A DNA stretch of 64,000 bases from Impatiens glandulifera (lineage: Eukaryota > Streptophyta > Magnoliopsida > Ericales > Balsaminaceae). Position 1 is the stretch's first letter; every line of letters starts with the position of its first letter. Made by a program: the position numbers and the translations under genes. The DNA lies in contig NW_025919567.1 in assembly GCF_907164915.1 (NCBI RefSeq), positions 62,001 through 126,000 on the forward strand. The letters run 5' to 3'. The notes under the pieces are model-generated. The model was not told the DNA's origin. It searched no databases and worked only from the letters and a program-made list of their open reading frames with translations. This document shows, piece after piece, positions 54,616 through 64,000 of this stretch.

Positions 54616-56243
54616 TGTTAAATCAAAGCATTAATTATAAGTGTATAAATTAGAATTGAATTGTGTTAATTAATTTTGTGTAGATTAAAGAAAACCGGAA
54701 AGAAAAGATGTCCAGTAGTTGATCAAATCCGGAATTTAATCAAACTTCGGTTTCTACAAAGAGGCGCTTCCATATTTATCTCCAAAATTGGTATTTTATA
54801 CTTCAGTTTTATATTAGAAGCTTCCGGTATTCTATACTTCAGTTTTATTTTGGAAGCATCCGGTATTTTACTGTTCAGTTTTATATTGGAACGCGTCTGG
54901 TAGTTTGTGAGCTTTTGGTTTCATATCAAGTCGGTATTTTACAAAGACACGTACGGTATTTTGCAAGTTCGGTTTATACAGGAATGCGTCCGGTATTTTA
55001 TAAGATCGGTTTTATTTAAAAGATGCGTTCGATTTTTATAACTTCGATATTGTATGGAGCACGTCCGGTATTTTGTATCTTCGGTATCTTATGGAGCGTG
55101 TCCGTTTTTTTATCAAAGTCGGTATTTTATCAAGAGGCACATCCGGTAGTTTATCCACATCGGTTTTTGATGAACGTCTCCGGAAATTTACCAATTCGAT
55201 TTTATTCTAAGCATCCCCAGTATTTTACCACTTCGATCCTACACAAGGCGCTTCTGGTAATTTCCAATTTATGTATTTTATATAAGCACTTTTTTGTACC
55301 TAATCAATCATAGCTCCCGATTCATAATTCATTATGGATAGTCTGACATGACAACATATACCAATAAAAGAACTGCTATGAATCAAGACAAGTCAAACCC
55401 TCTGAGTTGTACGTTCCCCGTATATCGTGATCCTAATAATGAACATTTTGGTTACTATCATCCAAGTACAAACAAGATCATAGAGGATCCTCGTTGATGT
55501 ACTATTCTGGAACTTAGTCAATCAAATTAGAACTAGTGCCCTCTATAGCAAATTTGTTTGTTATATGTCCGTTGAAATTTGACTATTTAGGAAAATATAG
55601 AGGACAGTTTGCTACACAGCTTAACTTTTGTTTCACCGAATGATTGTGAGAATACAATATTTGAAACTGTCAAAAACTGTTTTAACCACCAACTACTTCT
55701 ACAACCGCGTTTCAAGAAAAATATTGGTTTTCTCACTACTTTCTTAAGCTCTTAAAGTCCTAATAGTCTACAAGTTTGCTAGAGCGTTAAATTTGTATTA
55801 CATATTATTTATTCATTGTGAGTTTTCAGTTTTTTAAGTTGACAGAATTTGTTTATGTTCAACCAAGTGTTGTGTGCTAGGAGTTCGGAAACAGACAGTG
55901 TCTAAGTCCTGGTTGTCCGACTGGGTTCGTACAAGTTTTGTATTCAAAACAAATCTTCTAGTGAATATCCTTCTCAATGTTGAGAAGAAGGGGTGACGTA
56001 TGAGCTTTTTACTTTGAACATCCATAAAATCTATTGTCTCGTGTGTTCATCTCTCTTTTAATCCCAATCACCTATTGCTTCAAGTCTAAGCAAACACTTC
56101 TGCAATTGAATTATGTTCAAGAGTTTGTGATGACTTGCAAAGAATATAAATATATGTTAACTTCTAACAGAGTTAACATCAAACAAAGTTAAGTTTTCAA
56201 CATAGTCAGACCCCCGTCTCTATTATTGTACTCGATCCTAACA
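54616..56243 (+). repeat. E4 3' LTR
   Basis: 1628 bp, TGTTAAATCAAAGC ... CTCGATCCTAACA. The start was set by the adjacent PPT. Shares GACCCCCGTCTCTATT near its end and the TGAGAAGAAGGGGTGACG block near 55980 with other LTRs. Confidence 0.88.
54765..55290 (+). repeat. Degenerate 36-38 bp array in E4 LTR U3
   Basis: About 14 decayed units with CGTCCGGTATTTTA followed by CTTCGGTTTTAT-like words. The right half of this array is also at 26866-27110 in the 5' LTR. Confidence 0.75.
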
Positions 56244-57701
56244 ATTTATTACCTTAAGCTTGTCTTTCACTAGGTTTAACTTTTTACCAGACTTGTCTGG
56301 GCTGGCATTGTCAAATCCTAAACCGGATTTGCATCCGGCAGGCCTCCGCAGACTAATCTGTTGTCTGAATGCATCTCCAGACCTCGTTTGGGAACTAACC
56401 ACATAAGTCAAATGTTGGTTTTCAAAAGAAAGAGTTTAAACCTTTTCCTTGAGCTTCTCATTCTCAGTTGAGAGCTCAGTCATTTTGTTTTCAAAATCTT
56501 TTGATTCAGAATTTTGAGATGAAGACATGGTACCAGTTTTATTTTTCAATCTCATCTCATTAAGAGAATCTGACAACTTCTTGTACTTAATGACTATGTC
56601 ATTAAGTGCAGCAGTTAAGTCATCTCTTGTAAACTCTTTAGAGGAGAAGTCAAATACCTCAGATTCTTCCTCCGCCATGAAGCAAGTAACGTCTTCATCA
56701 TCCCTATCGCTGGATGATGAATCATCTTAGTTGCTTTGGGTCCACTTGGCTTTGCTATCGGCATCCATGAGAGCCTTCGGCTTTTTCTTGTTCTTCTTCT
56801 CATCCTTTCTCTTGTCATCATGTTTTGGCTTTCTACATTTCTCCTTGAAGTGTCCTAGTTTATCATAGTTGAAACATTTCAAGTTAGCTTTATAATTACT
56901 CTTATCATTATCGTTATTATTTGAAGAGTTTGAGTTAGGATTGCACTTCCTTATGAATTTTCCAAAATTCTTCATGAAGAGAGCCATGGTGTCACTAATG
57001 ATTTGTTCGACAGTAGTTTTCACAGTAATGGCAGCAGGTGGCTCTTTAGTAGTCATCAACGCCTTGGTAGAGATGGTAGATGTGGATGGCTCATCTTCGT
57101 TCCTAGAGTTTATTTTAAACTTATAGGCCTTCAGATCGGCTAGAAAATCATAGGGCTCCATCTTATTGAGGTCTTTAGACTCTCTCATGGCCATTTTCTT
57201 AATATCTCACTCTCTGGGCAGAGCATGCATGACTTTGATCGCAACCTCTATGTTGTTGTAAGTATTTTCAAAAGTGGAGAGAGTAGTAATAATCTTACTG
57301 AATCTCTCATCGAATTCAGTCATCGTCTCTCTAGGACGCATCTTTATATTATCGTACAGTTGTGTGGAAACCATGAATTTGTTTTCTTTGGTTTGCTCAT
57401 TTCTCTCACATAGTTGAGTCAGCCTCTCCCAAATTTCTTTGGCAGTGAGGCATGTAATGATCTTGTTGACCATGTTATCATCCAATGTCTTGTAGAGAAT
57501 GTCTTTTTTCTATGTTTTCGAGGTTGTTCTTCCTCTTATCTACACTGGTCCATTCAGATCTCGGCTTCTCAATCTTTATCGGACCATCGGTGATGACATG
57601 CTATCATCAACGACAGATAGATGAGCTTGCACTCTCACTTTCCATCAGTTCTAGTTTTCCTTAGTGAACATGGGAACCTTGTTGATGAAATCCATAGACA
57701 T
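56244..57701 (-). pseudogene. gag: E6 gag, N-terminal part
   Basis: Starts at ATG 57701 (MSMDFINKVPMF). UBN2 region LTQLCERNEQTKENKFMVST and MRESKDLNK; basic KKNKKKPKALMDADSK; coiled-coil-like STENEKLKEK. The zinc knuckle reads CFNYDKLGHFKEKC: the second Cys is Tyr. Several stops and frameshifts. C-terminal continuation at 26041-26863. Confidence 0.85.
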
Positions 57702-57739
57702 GATTCAGGAATCTGATGATGCTTGAGAATAAAAATCAA

Positions 57740-57752
57740 GGCTCTGATACCA
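57740..57752 (-). other. E6 primer binding site
   Basis: TGGTATCAGAGCC on the minus strand, two bases inside the LTR. Confidence 0.85.
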
Positions 57753-57754
57753 CT

Positions 57755-59010
57755 TGTTAGGATCGGTGTTAACAATAGAGACGGGGGTCTGACTATTGTG
57801 AACAACTTATGACTTTCGATTCAATTTTAACTCTATTAGAAGTTAAAACATGTTTATTCTTCGTAAATCTTCACAAACTCTTGAACAAGTTCAAGTGCGG
57901 AACAATTTGTTGGATTTGAAGCGTCAGACAGATGAATGCAATCAACAAAAAGTAAAGAACACATGGAGTTTTATGGATGTTCGGAGATAAAACTCCTATG
58001 TCACCCCTTCTTCCTCAACATGAAGGATATTCACTAGAAGAATTTGATTTGTATAGAACACACTACACAAACCCAGTCAGAAACAACTGTCTGCTTTTAA
58101 ACTTCTAGATAACTCTGTGTTGAATAGAACAACCTCTATTCAACTTACAATACTGAAATTTTACATAGAAAGAATAGTAGACGAATTATAGAGTAATCAC
58201 ACAGTGAGTAAACTTGAGATAGTAAGAGCGAATGTGAACTTGAGATCGCAAGGGAACTTAAGAAAGATATGATCGAGAGCGAGAGAGCTAGAGATCTAGG
58301 GAGACACCACTTTGTCTGTTGTCCTTAAGCTTCTATTAATACTTGAAGAGCACCAACAGTCGAATCTTCTTTGTGGACACGTGTTATGTGTCCGTTGGAC
58401 GACCGCCAATAGTACAATAGTACAGTAGACTGTGAGCATTGGGATCGTGGTCGTACAGGACTGATAGTGCGCCGAATATCATCTGATATTGTTTTGTATT
58501 GGAGAGATACAACGTGGGAAATTTAAATGATAAACACATACATGGACATTTAGTCAAGTCGGAAGACGTCTAAATACACATCTTCATTAGACCGTGTCTA
58601 AAGAATAAGTTAGATGGTGTCTAACTACGCTTCTTCATTACTTCGCGTCTGAAGGAGTTAGACGACATTTAACCACGCACACTCCTTAGACCACGTCAAA
58701 AGGAGTTTAGACGACATTTAACTACACACACTCCTTAAACCACGTCTAAAAGAGTTTAGACGACGTCTAACTACACGCACTCTTTAGACCACATCTAAAG
58801 GAGTTTAGACGACGTCTAACTACACGCATTCCTTAGACCACATCTAAAGAAGTTTAAACGACGCCTAACTATGCACACTCCTTAGACTACTTCTAAAGAA
58901 TTTTAGACGATGTCTAACTACGTGAACTCTTTAGACCACGTCTGAAGGAGTTAGACCATGTCTAACCGCTCTTTCCTTAGACTACGTCTGAAGGAGTTAG
59001 ACCATGCCGT
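57755..59010 (-). repeat. E6 5' LTR, right end uncertain
   Basis: Plus-strand view starts TGTTAGGATCGGTGTTAAC. Contains the TCCTATGTCACCCC block near 57991-58006 and a TTAGAC array. The usual CCAACA-type end is not found; the LTR runs into a Ty3-type fragment at about 59010. Confidence 0.75.
58556..59010 (-). repeat. TTAGAC array in E6 LTR
   Basis: About eight units of roughly 50 bp with GTCTAACTACNCNCACTCC and TTAGACCACGTCTAAAGGAG words, related to the array of H in the opposite orientation. Confidence 0.85.
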
Positions 59011-59019
59011 AAACCTATG

Positions 59020-59165
59020 AGTAGGGAGTTTTGTTTGTCGAGGTTCAAGCATTTGTACCATATCCCCATAAGGCGTATGGCAACTTTTGTGGCAATCATT
59101 GTACGTGTTTCTCATATTCTTGATGATCCTAATCACATTTTTGTTTTCCGCTTCGACCACACCAT
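59020..59165 (-). pseudogene. Captured fragment of Ty3/gypsy integrase
   Basis: VEAENKNVIRIIKNMRNTYND resembles the segment after the catalytic core of Ty3/gypsy integrase (VEAANKNIKKI...TY.DWH). About 145 bp only, flanked on both sides by TTAGAC words. No other Ty3 sequence is adjacent. Confidence 0.55.
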
Positions 59166-59520
59166 AGAGGCATAGGGTGTTAAGAGCAAGTTAGACGTCT
59201 AACTACATGTGTACATAGACTGCTCATCTTTAGGCTAGACGAACAGCTGTCCACAACTATAGTAGTTGTCCATGTACTATTCCCGCCAAAATTGAAAAGT
59301 CATTTCTTCAATAACTTGGAGACATGTGTCTATCAATGTTATAAGAATGACTAAAAGTTCTGATGACTTTATTCTGCACGCATGATATTTAATGACAATT
59401 TGATGATTATGGTCTTAAACGTGTGTTATCTTAAATGAAGCGTCCCTTGGAAACATATATCCTTTCATTTTTTATGGTTCATATAATCATTGCATTAATG
59501 GTCATACGTCAACATTCTTT
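59166..59520 (+). other. Upstream region of E7 ORF
   Basis: One TTAGACGTCTAA palindrome at 59192-59203, TATTCCCGCCAAAAT near 59278 (reverse strand fits TTTSSCGS), and a segment similar to E4 39340-39410 (CTTG.AGACA.GTGTCT). Boundary between E6 and E7 is somewhere here. Confidence 0.5.
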
Positions 59521-59528
59521 TATAAAAG
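59521..59528 (+). promoter_or_regulatory. TATA box of E7 accessory ORF
   Basis: TATAAAAG, 117 bp upstream of the ATG at 59645. Confidence 0.7.
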
Positions 59529-59644
59529 AAACGGTCATATTCAAAGGGTTGAGTATCTCCTTTTTGCGAATCATCATCTCTCTCTAAGAGTTCTTCGTGT
59601 GTCTCTTAATATTCTTTAAGAAATTCCTAATTCTTTATTTCGAA

Positions 59645-60404
59645 ATGGGTTCCATTGTGCCATCCACCCTTCACATCGACTTCAACTCTGTGTTAATTAT
59701 GGAAATTCCTGAAATGGTTGCCATGTTCGAATCGCTCAAAGTTTCAGGTCTTGAGAAATTCCTCAAGGCTCCCGTCGTCATTCACGAACCAGAGGTTCGT
59801 GAACTTTTCAAAATTGTAGGGTTATACGACGGAAGAATCGTCATAGCAAAGATCTTCAATGATTTTTCTTGTTTCACCGAAGGATCATTTGCTCAATTTT
59901 TCAACCTTCCAACCGAGGGGATATCCAAGTTCCCAACGTCTTAAGAAGAAGTCATGTTCGAGATGGGGGTTGGTCTTCTCTGACACTCTTCGTGATGGGA
60001 CTCTAGTTCCCGTCAACAACTCCGGACTACGGTCCTCTCTAAGAGTTGAGTTTTCCCGATCCCTTCAGGCCAAGGGATGTTCTAATGCTTACTCGAAGAT
60101 GGTCTTCGAGATGATGATTGTTATCACTAAAGGAACAACAATCAACTAGTCGAAGGTCATTTTCCGCAACCTGATGGGGATGTTCGAAAGAAGGACCCCT
60201 AGATATGCTGCTTCGCTCAGCATGTTCCTTCCTTGTCTCATTTACATAGTCGAGGGACCTGGGATCCTCATCAAATCATCAAGGATCTTGAACAATCAAA
60301 AGGTTCTTGAATACATCGTCCAAGCCAAGAGGCTTCAGCTCAAGAAAAGAAATCAGGAATCATTTTGGCTGAAAGTGATCAGTAGGAATCTTCCCTCCCG
60401 TTGA
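59645..60404 (+). pseudogene. E7 accessory ORF (A/B type), broken
   Basis: Start MGSIVPSTLHIDFNSV; LKVSGLEKFLK; FNLPTEGISKF. A frameshift near 59945, then SGLRSSLRVEF and VFEMMIVITKG; the INW Trp is a stop (TAG 60147-60149), as in E4 ORF A. Ends TGA 60402-60404. About 250 codons and directly followed by the 3' non-coding region, so this element seems to have had one short accessory gene last. Confidence 0.8.
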
Positions 60405-60617
60405 TGTTAAAAACGGGGAAAATGAATGATATAGCCTTAGATTTAGGGGGGAAGAAAATCTTTTGCATCTTTTTCAGTTTTTGAAAAAATTTCGATCATG
60501 ATATGTATCTCCTAAACTTTTGAAAGTATGAATATATGATCCTTTGCTGTTTTGCTAATTGTGCTTATATGTTTTTAATTAGTTAACTATGTTTTAACAT
60601 CATCAAAATGGGGAAAT
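60405..60617 (+). other. E7 3' non-coding region with PPT
   Basis: Purine tract AAAATGGGGAAATTA at 60605-60619 abuts the LTR; another tract, TTAGGGGGGAAGAAAA, at about 60449-60464. Confidence 0.65.
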
Positions 60618-62321
60618 TATTGGGTCAAATTTAGTTTGATTAACGTTATTTTAATGATGTGTGAGTAAAACTTAATTATGATTAATAGTTAAATAAAAGA
60701 AGTTAAGACGTCTAATTGTTTCTATGCAGGTGCATCAGATTTGGCTAACTTAGACGTGGTCTAAGCAGGTCAATTAAATGTGTTACGTAGATAGACGTGC
60801 TAGTCTAACAGATACGTAGTTAGACGTGCTAGTCTAAGAGATACGTAGTTAGACATGCTAGTCTCACATATACGTAGTTAGACGTGCCAGTCTAACAGAT
60901 ATGTAGTTAGATGTGCCAGTCTAATAGATACATAGTTAGACATGTTAGTCTAACAGATACATAGTTAAACGTGTCAGTCTAACATATATGTAGTTAGATG
61001 CGTCAGTCTAACAGATACGTAGTTAGACATGCCAGTCTAACAGACACGTAGTTAGACGTGTCAGTCTAATAGATACGTAGTTAGACGTGCTAGTCTAACA
61101 GATACGTAGTTAGACATGTCAGTCTAACTGATACGTAGTTAGACGTGTCAGTCTAACAGATACGTAGTTAGACATGCCAGTCTATCAGATACATAGTTAG
61201 ATGTGCTAGTCTAATAGATACGTAGTTAGACGTGCCAATCTAACAAACACGTAGTTAGACGTTGACGTCTAACTCATTCAGATTAGTCTGAAGTGATATA
61301 TAATTAGACATTGCAATCTAACTCCATTAGACGTGGTAGTCTAATGGGATGCGAAGTTAAATGCGGTAGTCTAACTCCATTAAACATGGTAGTCTAATGG
61401 AACTCGCTGTCAAACTTTGGCATCTAACTCCCTTAGACTTGGCAGTCTAATGGAGCACGTCTAATGCCTCGCTTAATTAGCTGTTTGAAGTTAGCATACG
61501 TCTACCCACGATTAGTCTAACAGTACGCTACTCCTGCTCAACTTTCTATTGTAGACCAGTACGCCAGCTATTTGCATCCAATGAATGAACGCCACGTACG
61601 TGAAGATTCCTCCCACTACTTGTTCAGTACAGGACAATTTCATAAGGATATCCCGCGCACTACGTTCAGTACGGCCACGTTCCAGAAGCACAAAGTCTGA
61701 TGTACTTTGTCCTTTAGGCGGCCATCCTATGGACACGTGCCATGTGTCCAGAAAGAAGATTCGACCGTTGGTGTCCTTCTACTACAAATAGATTCTCAAG
61801 GACAACAACCAAATCTCTCTCGCTTGCTTACTCTCGGTCTACCAGTCATTGAATTCTTGTTACTCATTTTCTCTTGCACTTATTGATTGTACATCATTTT
61901 CAAGTTCAAAAGAGAGAATAAAAAACATTGTCTACTTGAGAGATATATTGATCATATTGTAAGTTGAACAGAGAGTGTTATGTTTAACATAGTGTTAGCT
62001 AGTTAGTAAGTCGTATTTGATTCATAGAAATTTAGTGAAATCCTTCTAGTTGTTGGAAAAAGGGGTGACGTAGGAGAGTTAGCTCCGAACATCCATACAC
62101 AACTTGTTGTGTTCTTTACTTTCAGTCCTTATAATCTTCTTAGTTCAAAGATTCAAACCCAAACAAACAGTTCCGCACTTGAATCGTTTTCAATAGTTTT
62201 TGAAGGTTTGCGAATAATAGAAAGAGATATTAATCCCTAATAAGATTTTTATCAAACCATTTTTCCGAAGTTGTTATCAATAGTTAGACTCCCGTCTCTA
62301 TTGATTACACCGATCCTATCA
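60618..62321 (+). repeat. E7 3' LTR
   Basis: 1704 bp, TATTGGGTCAAAT (TG changed to TA) ... ACCGATCCTATCA. End matches the X LTR. Contains the array, a TATA-like ACAAATAG near 61785, AAAAAGGGGTGACGTAGGAG near 62059 and GACTCCCGTCTCTATTG near its end. Confidence 0.85.
60787..61255 (+). repeat. 29-bp TTAGAC palindrome array in E7 LTR
   Basis: About 16 copies of a 29-bp unit: GTAG, TTAGACGTGCTAGTCTAA, CAGATAC. Each unit has one palindrome. Looser TTAGAC words continue to about 61480. Confidence 0.92.
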
Positions 62322-62639
62322 TAAATTAAGCTTCAATGTTTGCAAATATTTGTCAATGAGTTATATTTTCATTAACTATTGTATCAAATAATATACACAT
62401 ATGAGTTTTTAAAGTTGCAAATATAAATATGAAATAATGGTAATGATTTTGTTAATTAAATTTGTACTATATATTGTAGTAATACAAATAAATAATCTCT
62501 TCGCAACTAGATCTATAGTAATATAGTAATATGATAGAATATCACTGCAAAATATATTACACTAGTATTTTAATTTTTTAAAATATTAGAAATATTTTCG
62601 TAATAGGATTTTAATTAATTTATATAAATTTCTACTTGT
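62322..62639. other. AT-rich region after E7
   Basis: No gene, no element ends; about 75% A+T by eye. First sequence that does not look like a copia element. Confidence 0.5.
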
Positions 62640-63230
62640 CAGTTATTTTCATATCCATCACTGCAAACATAATTGATATTCCTATTGAAAACAATCGTTC
62701 ATAATCAGTTCGCAATATAATTTACAGTAGGTTATTAAATTTAAATACCCATCAGTGCAAACGTAGTTTTTAGTCCTATTAAATATAATCGTTCATAAAA
62801 TGTTTCCAATAGGATTTGAATTAATTTATATAAATTTATACTTAGGATATATTTTCAAATATTTTCATACCCATCAATGCAAAGTAATTCCTATTCCTAT
62901 TAAAAATAATCTTTCATAAGCTGTTCGCAATAAAATTTGTATTAAGTTATAAAAATTTGTACTTATGATATATTTTCAAATGTTTTCATACCCATTAGTG
63001 CAAAGATAATTGTTATTCCTATTAAAAATAATGGTTCATAAATGGTTCTCAAATACATTTGCAGTAAGTTATATAAATTTATACTTAGGATATATTTTTA
63101 AATGTTTTCATACCCATGTGTGCAAACATAATTGCTATACCTATTAAATAAAATCGTTCATGATTCGTTCGCAATAACATTTGCAGTAAGGTATATAAAT
63201 TTATATTTTTGAAAACCATGAAGGAAAACT
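62640..63230. repeat. AT-rich tandem array, about 120-bp unit
   Basis: Five degenerate copies. Each has CATACCCATCAGTGCAAA (near 62650, 62746, 62868, 62988, 63108), then CCTATTAAAAATAATCGTTC, TTCGCAATA and TATAAATTTATACTTAGGAT. Confidence 0.8.
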
Positions 63231-63450
63231 TAGTTATAAATCCTATTAAATATAATTTCCTCGATTCCCGTTTCACCATTACTTTCTCTCAACCACTTAA
63301 TAATTTCTACACTCTACCCATCATACCAATTATTTTTCATCATTAATTTTCACACTTCCCTATACTTCTTCTCTCTTATTTTTCTCTCATCTCTTATTTA
63401 TCTCAATATCTCTTGCTAACTCTCATCTAATTCTTCATTACATACATTCA
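63231..63450 (+). other. Pyrimidine-rich leader before the edge gene
   Basis: Long CT-rich tracts (TTCTTCTCTCTTATTTTTCTC and similar) such as found in plant 5' leaders. No ORF. Confidence 0.4.
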
Positions 63451-63996
63451 ATGCATAATACTAGACTTGTTGTTGGTTCTGCTTTCAAATCTTTTTCGAT
63501 TCCACCAAACATCTTCTCGAATGAACAAGGTCTACATTTTGATCGCACCAACAACGATGATCAACCTGAGGTACCGGTGGCAACCGAAAACACGGATTCT
63601 CTAAATGAGTTTGAGACTACTATGGTGCAACTTGTTGATGCTTTAGGAAAAATCTTTATTATTGAGTTTGAAATGAAAAGACTCACCACCGGATCGACCA
63701 AGAAGGCGACATTGCAAAGGTAGATGAGTTTAAGGTTGGATAATATGCACAATCTTACCAAAACAACGATCGAAGTATTCGAGGAGATGAATACTAAGGT
63801 AATGTAAAAATATACTATTTATATATTGATTTGTTTTACCCCTTTTGGTTTAATTTGTTTATTATAATGTTAGGTAAAAGAAATACTACTAGTATAGAGT
63901 GACTTGATCGACATTGTGGCGGAAGACTTAAAGGGGAAGTATATCCATGAAGCGGACGAATCTGAGCCAACGAAGAAGAGAAAGTTGGGAGATTGA
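63451..63996 (+). pseudogene. Gene-like ORF with a possible intron, two in-frame stops, unknown product
   Basis: Exon 1 63451-63798 and exon 2 63874-63996 are joined by a 75-bp intron with GT...AG ends and T-rich 3' part, phase 0. Exon 1 has MHNTRLVVGSAF, FETTMVQLVDALGK, a TAG at 63721-63723, then LRLDNMHNLTK and IEVFEEMNTK. Exon 2 has a TAG at 63895-63897, DLIDIVAEDLKGKYI and ends EPTKKRKLGD, with an NLS-like KKRK. Not recognised. Does not resemble gag, pol or the accessory family. May be a broken host gene copy or a transposon-captured one. Confidence 0.45.
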
Positions 63997-64000
63997 TAAT

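Larger units (their letters stand above)
26864..56243 (+). mobile_element. E4: old Ty1/copia element carrying three nested insertions
   Basis: Truncated 5' LTR (26864-28065), decayed PBS, gag, pol, accessory ORF A, ORF C, three PPT-like tracts and the 3' LTR (54616-56243). Interrupted by E3 (28863-32311), E9 (36548-38820) and E5 (43535-53878), each with its own TSD. Without these E4 would be about 13.3 kb, the same size as E2. It lies inside the minus-strand gag of E6. Every ORF is broken. Confidence 0.88.

Noticed and set aside
60787..61255. Variant telomeric repeat (TTAGAC resembling TTTAGGG)
   Set aside because: Period is 29 bp with an inverted repeat in each unit and the array lies inside an LTR with clear ends.
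1..64000. tRNA, rRNA or snoRNA genes
   Set aside because: No cloverleaf with tRNA boxes and no rRNA-like stretch noticed; primer sites are only short tRNA-complementary segments.

Overview
This window is plant nuclear DNA made almost entirely of nested LTR retrotransposons. No bacterial, organellar, rRNA or tRNA genes were seen. Most of the coding matter is Ty1/copia gag-pol: UBN2-type gag, a CCHC knuckle, a DSG protease, an HHCC/DDE integrase, a YVDD reverse transcriptase and RNase H. Primer sites match the initiator-tRNA-Met type (TGGTATCAGAGC or TGGTATTAGAGC). Wording of the RT and protease motifs, repeated polypurine tracts and genes downstream of pol suggest the SIRE/Sirevirus branch. 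The accessory-protein family recalls, from memory and unverified, proteins abundant in Gesneriaceae (Lamiales); the host assignment is a guess.

Layout. E1 (+, 1-8598, 5' end outside the window) sits in the gag of X (-, 8599-11180). X and E2 (-, 11248-24560, TSD AGGAC) both sit in the U3 repeat array of an older LTR, H (+, seen at 11181-11247 and 24561-25935). H appears to lie in or next to the pol of E6 (-, 26041-26863 and 56244 to about 59010). The gag of E6 is split by E4 (+, 26864-56243). E4 in turn contains three insertions: E3 (-, 28863-32311, TSD CTCTA) in gag, E9 (-, 36548-38820, TSD TTATC, with a Ty3-type gag) after pol, and E5 (-, 43535-53878, TSD AGTTG) in its last accessory ORF. 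Beyond E6 are a captured fragment of Ty3-type integrase, the 3' end of another element, E7 (+, to 62321), an AT-rich satellite-like array, and a small broken intron-containing gene-like sequence at the right edge.

The most interesting system is a set of accessory genes downstream of pol. E1 and E2 both carry three ORFs in the order A, B, C; E4 has A and C, E5 only C, and E7 one. All share an N-terminal domain of about 220 residues with an LP-x-x-G motif and an [IV][ND]W motif. ORF C adds a basic NLS-like patch, a second conserved block and coiled coil, and in E5 an RGG-rich tail. Nearly every copy has its own TATA box 60-120 bp before the ATG, and ORF C copies also have E2F-like sites. In E2, ORFs A and C are intact while pol is broken. 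E5 lacks pol but keeps an open gag.

The LTRs share two further signals. One is a U3 tandem array, different in each LTR family; palindromic TTAGAC...GTCTAA units dominate in five LTR types. The other is a transcribed block with a short hairpin followed by GGGGTGACGTAGGAG, whose stem changes in a compensatory way between LTR families.
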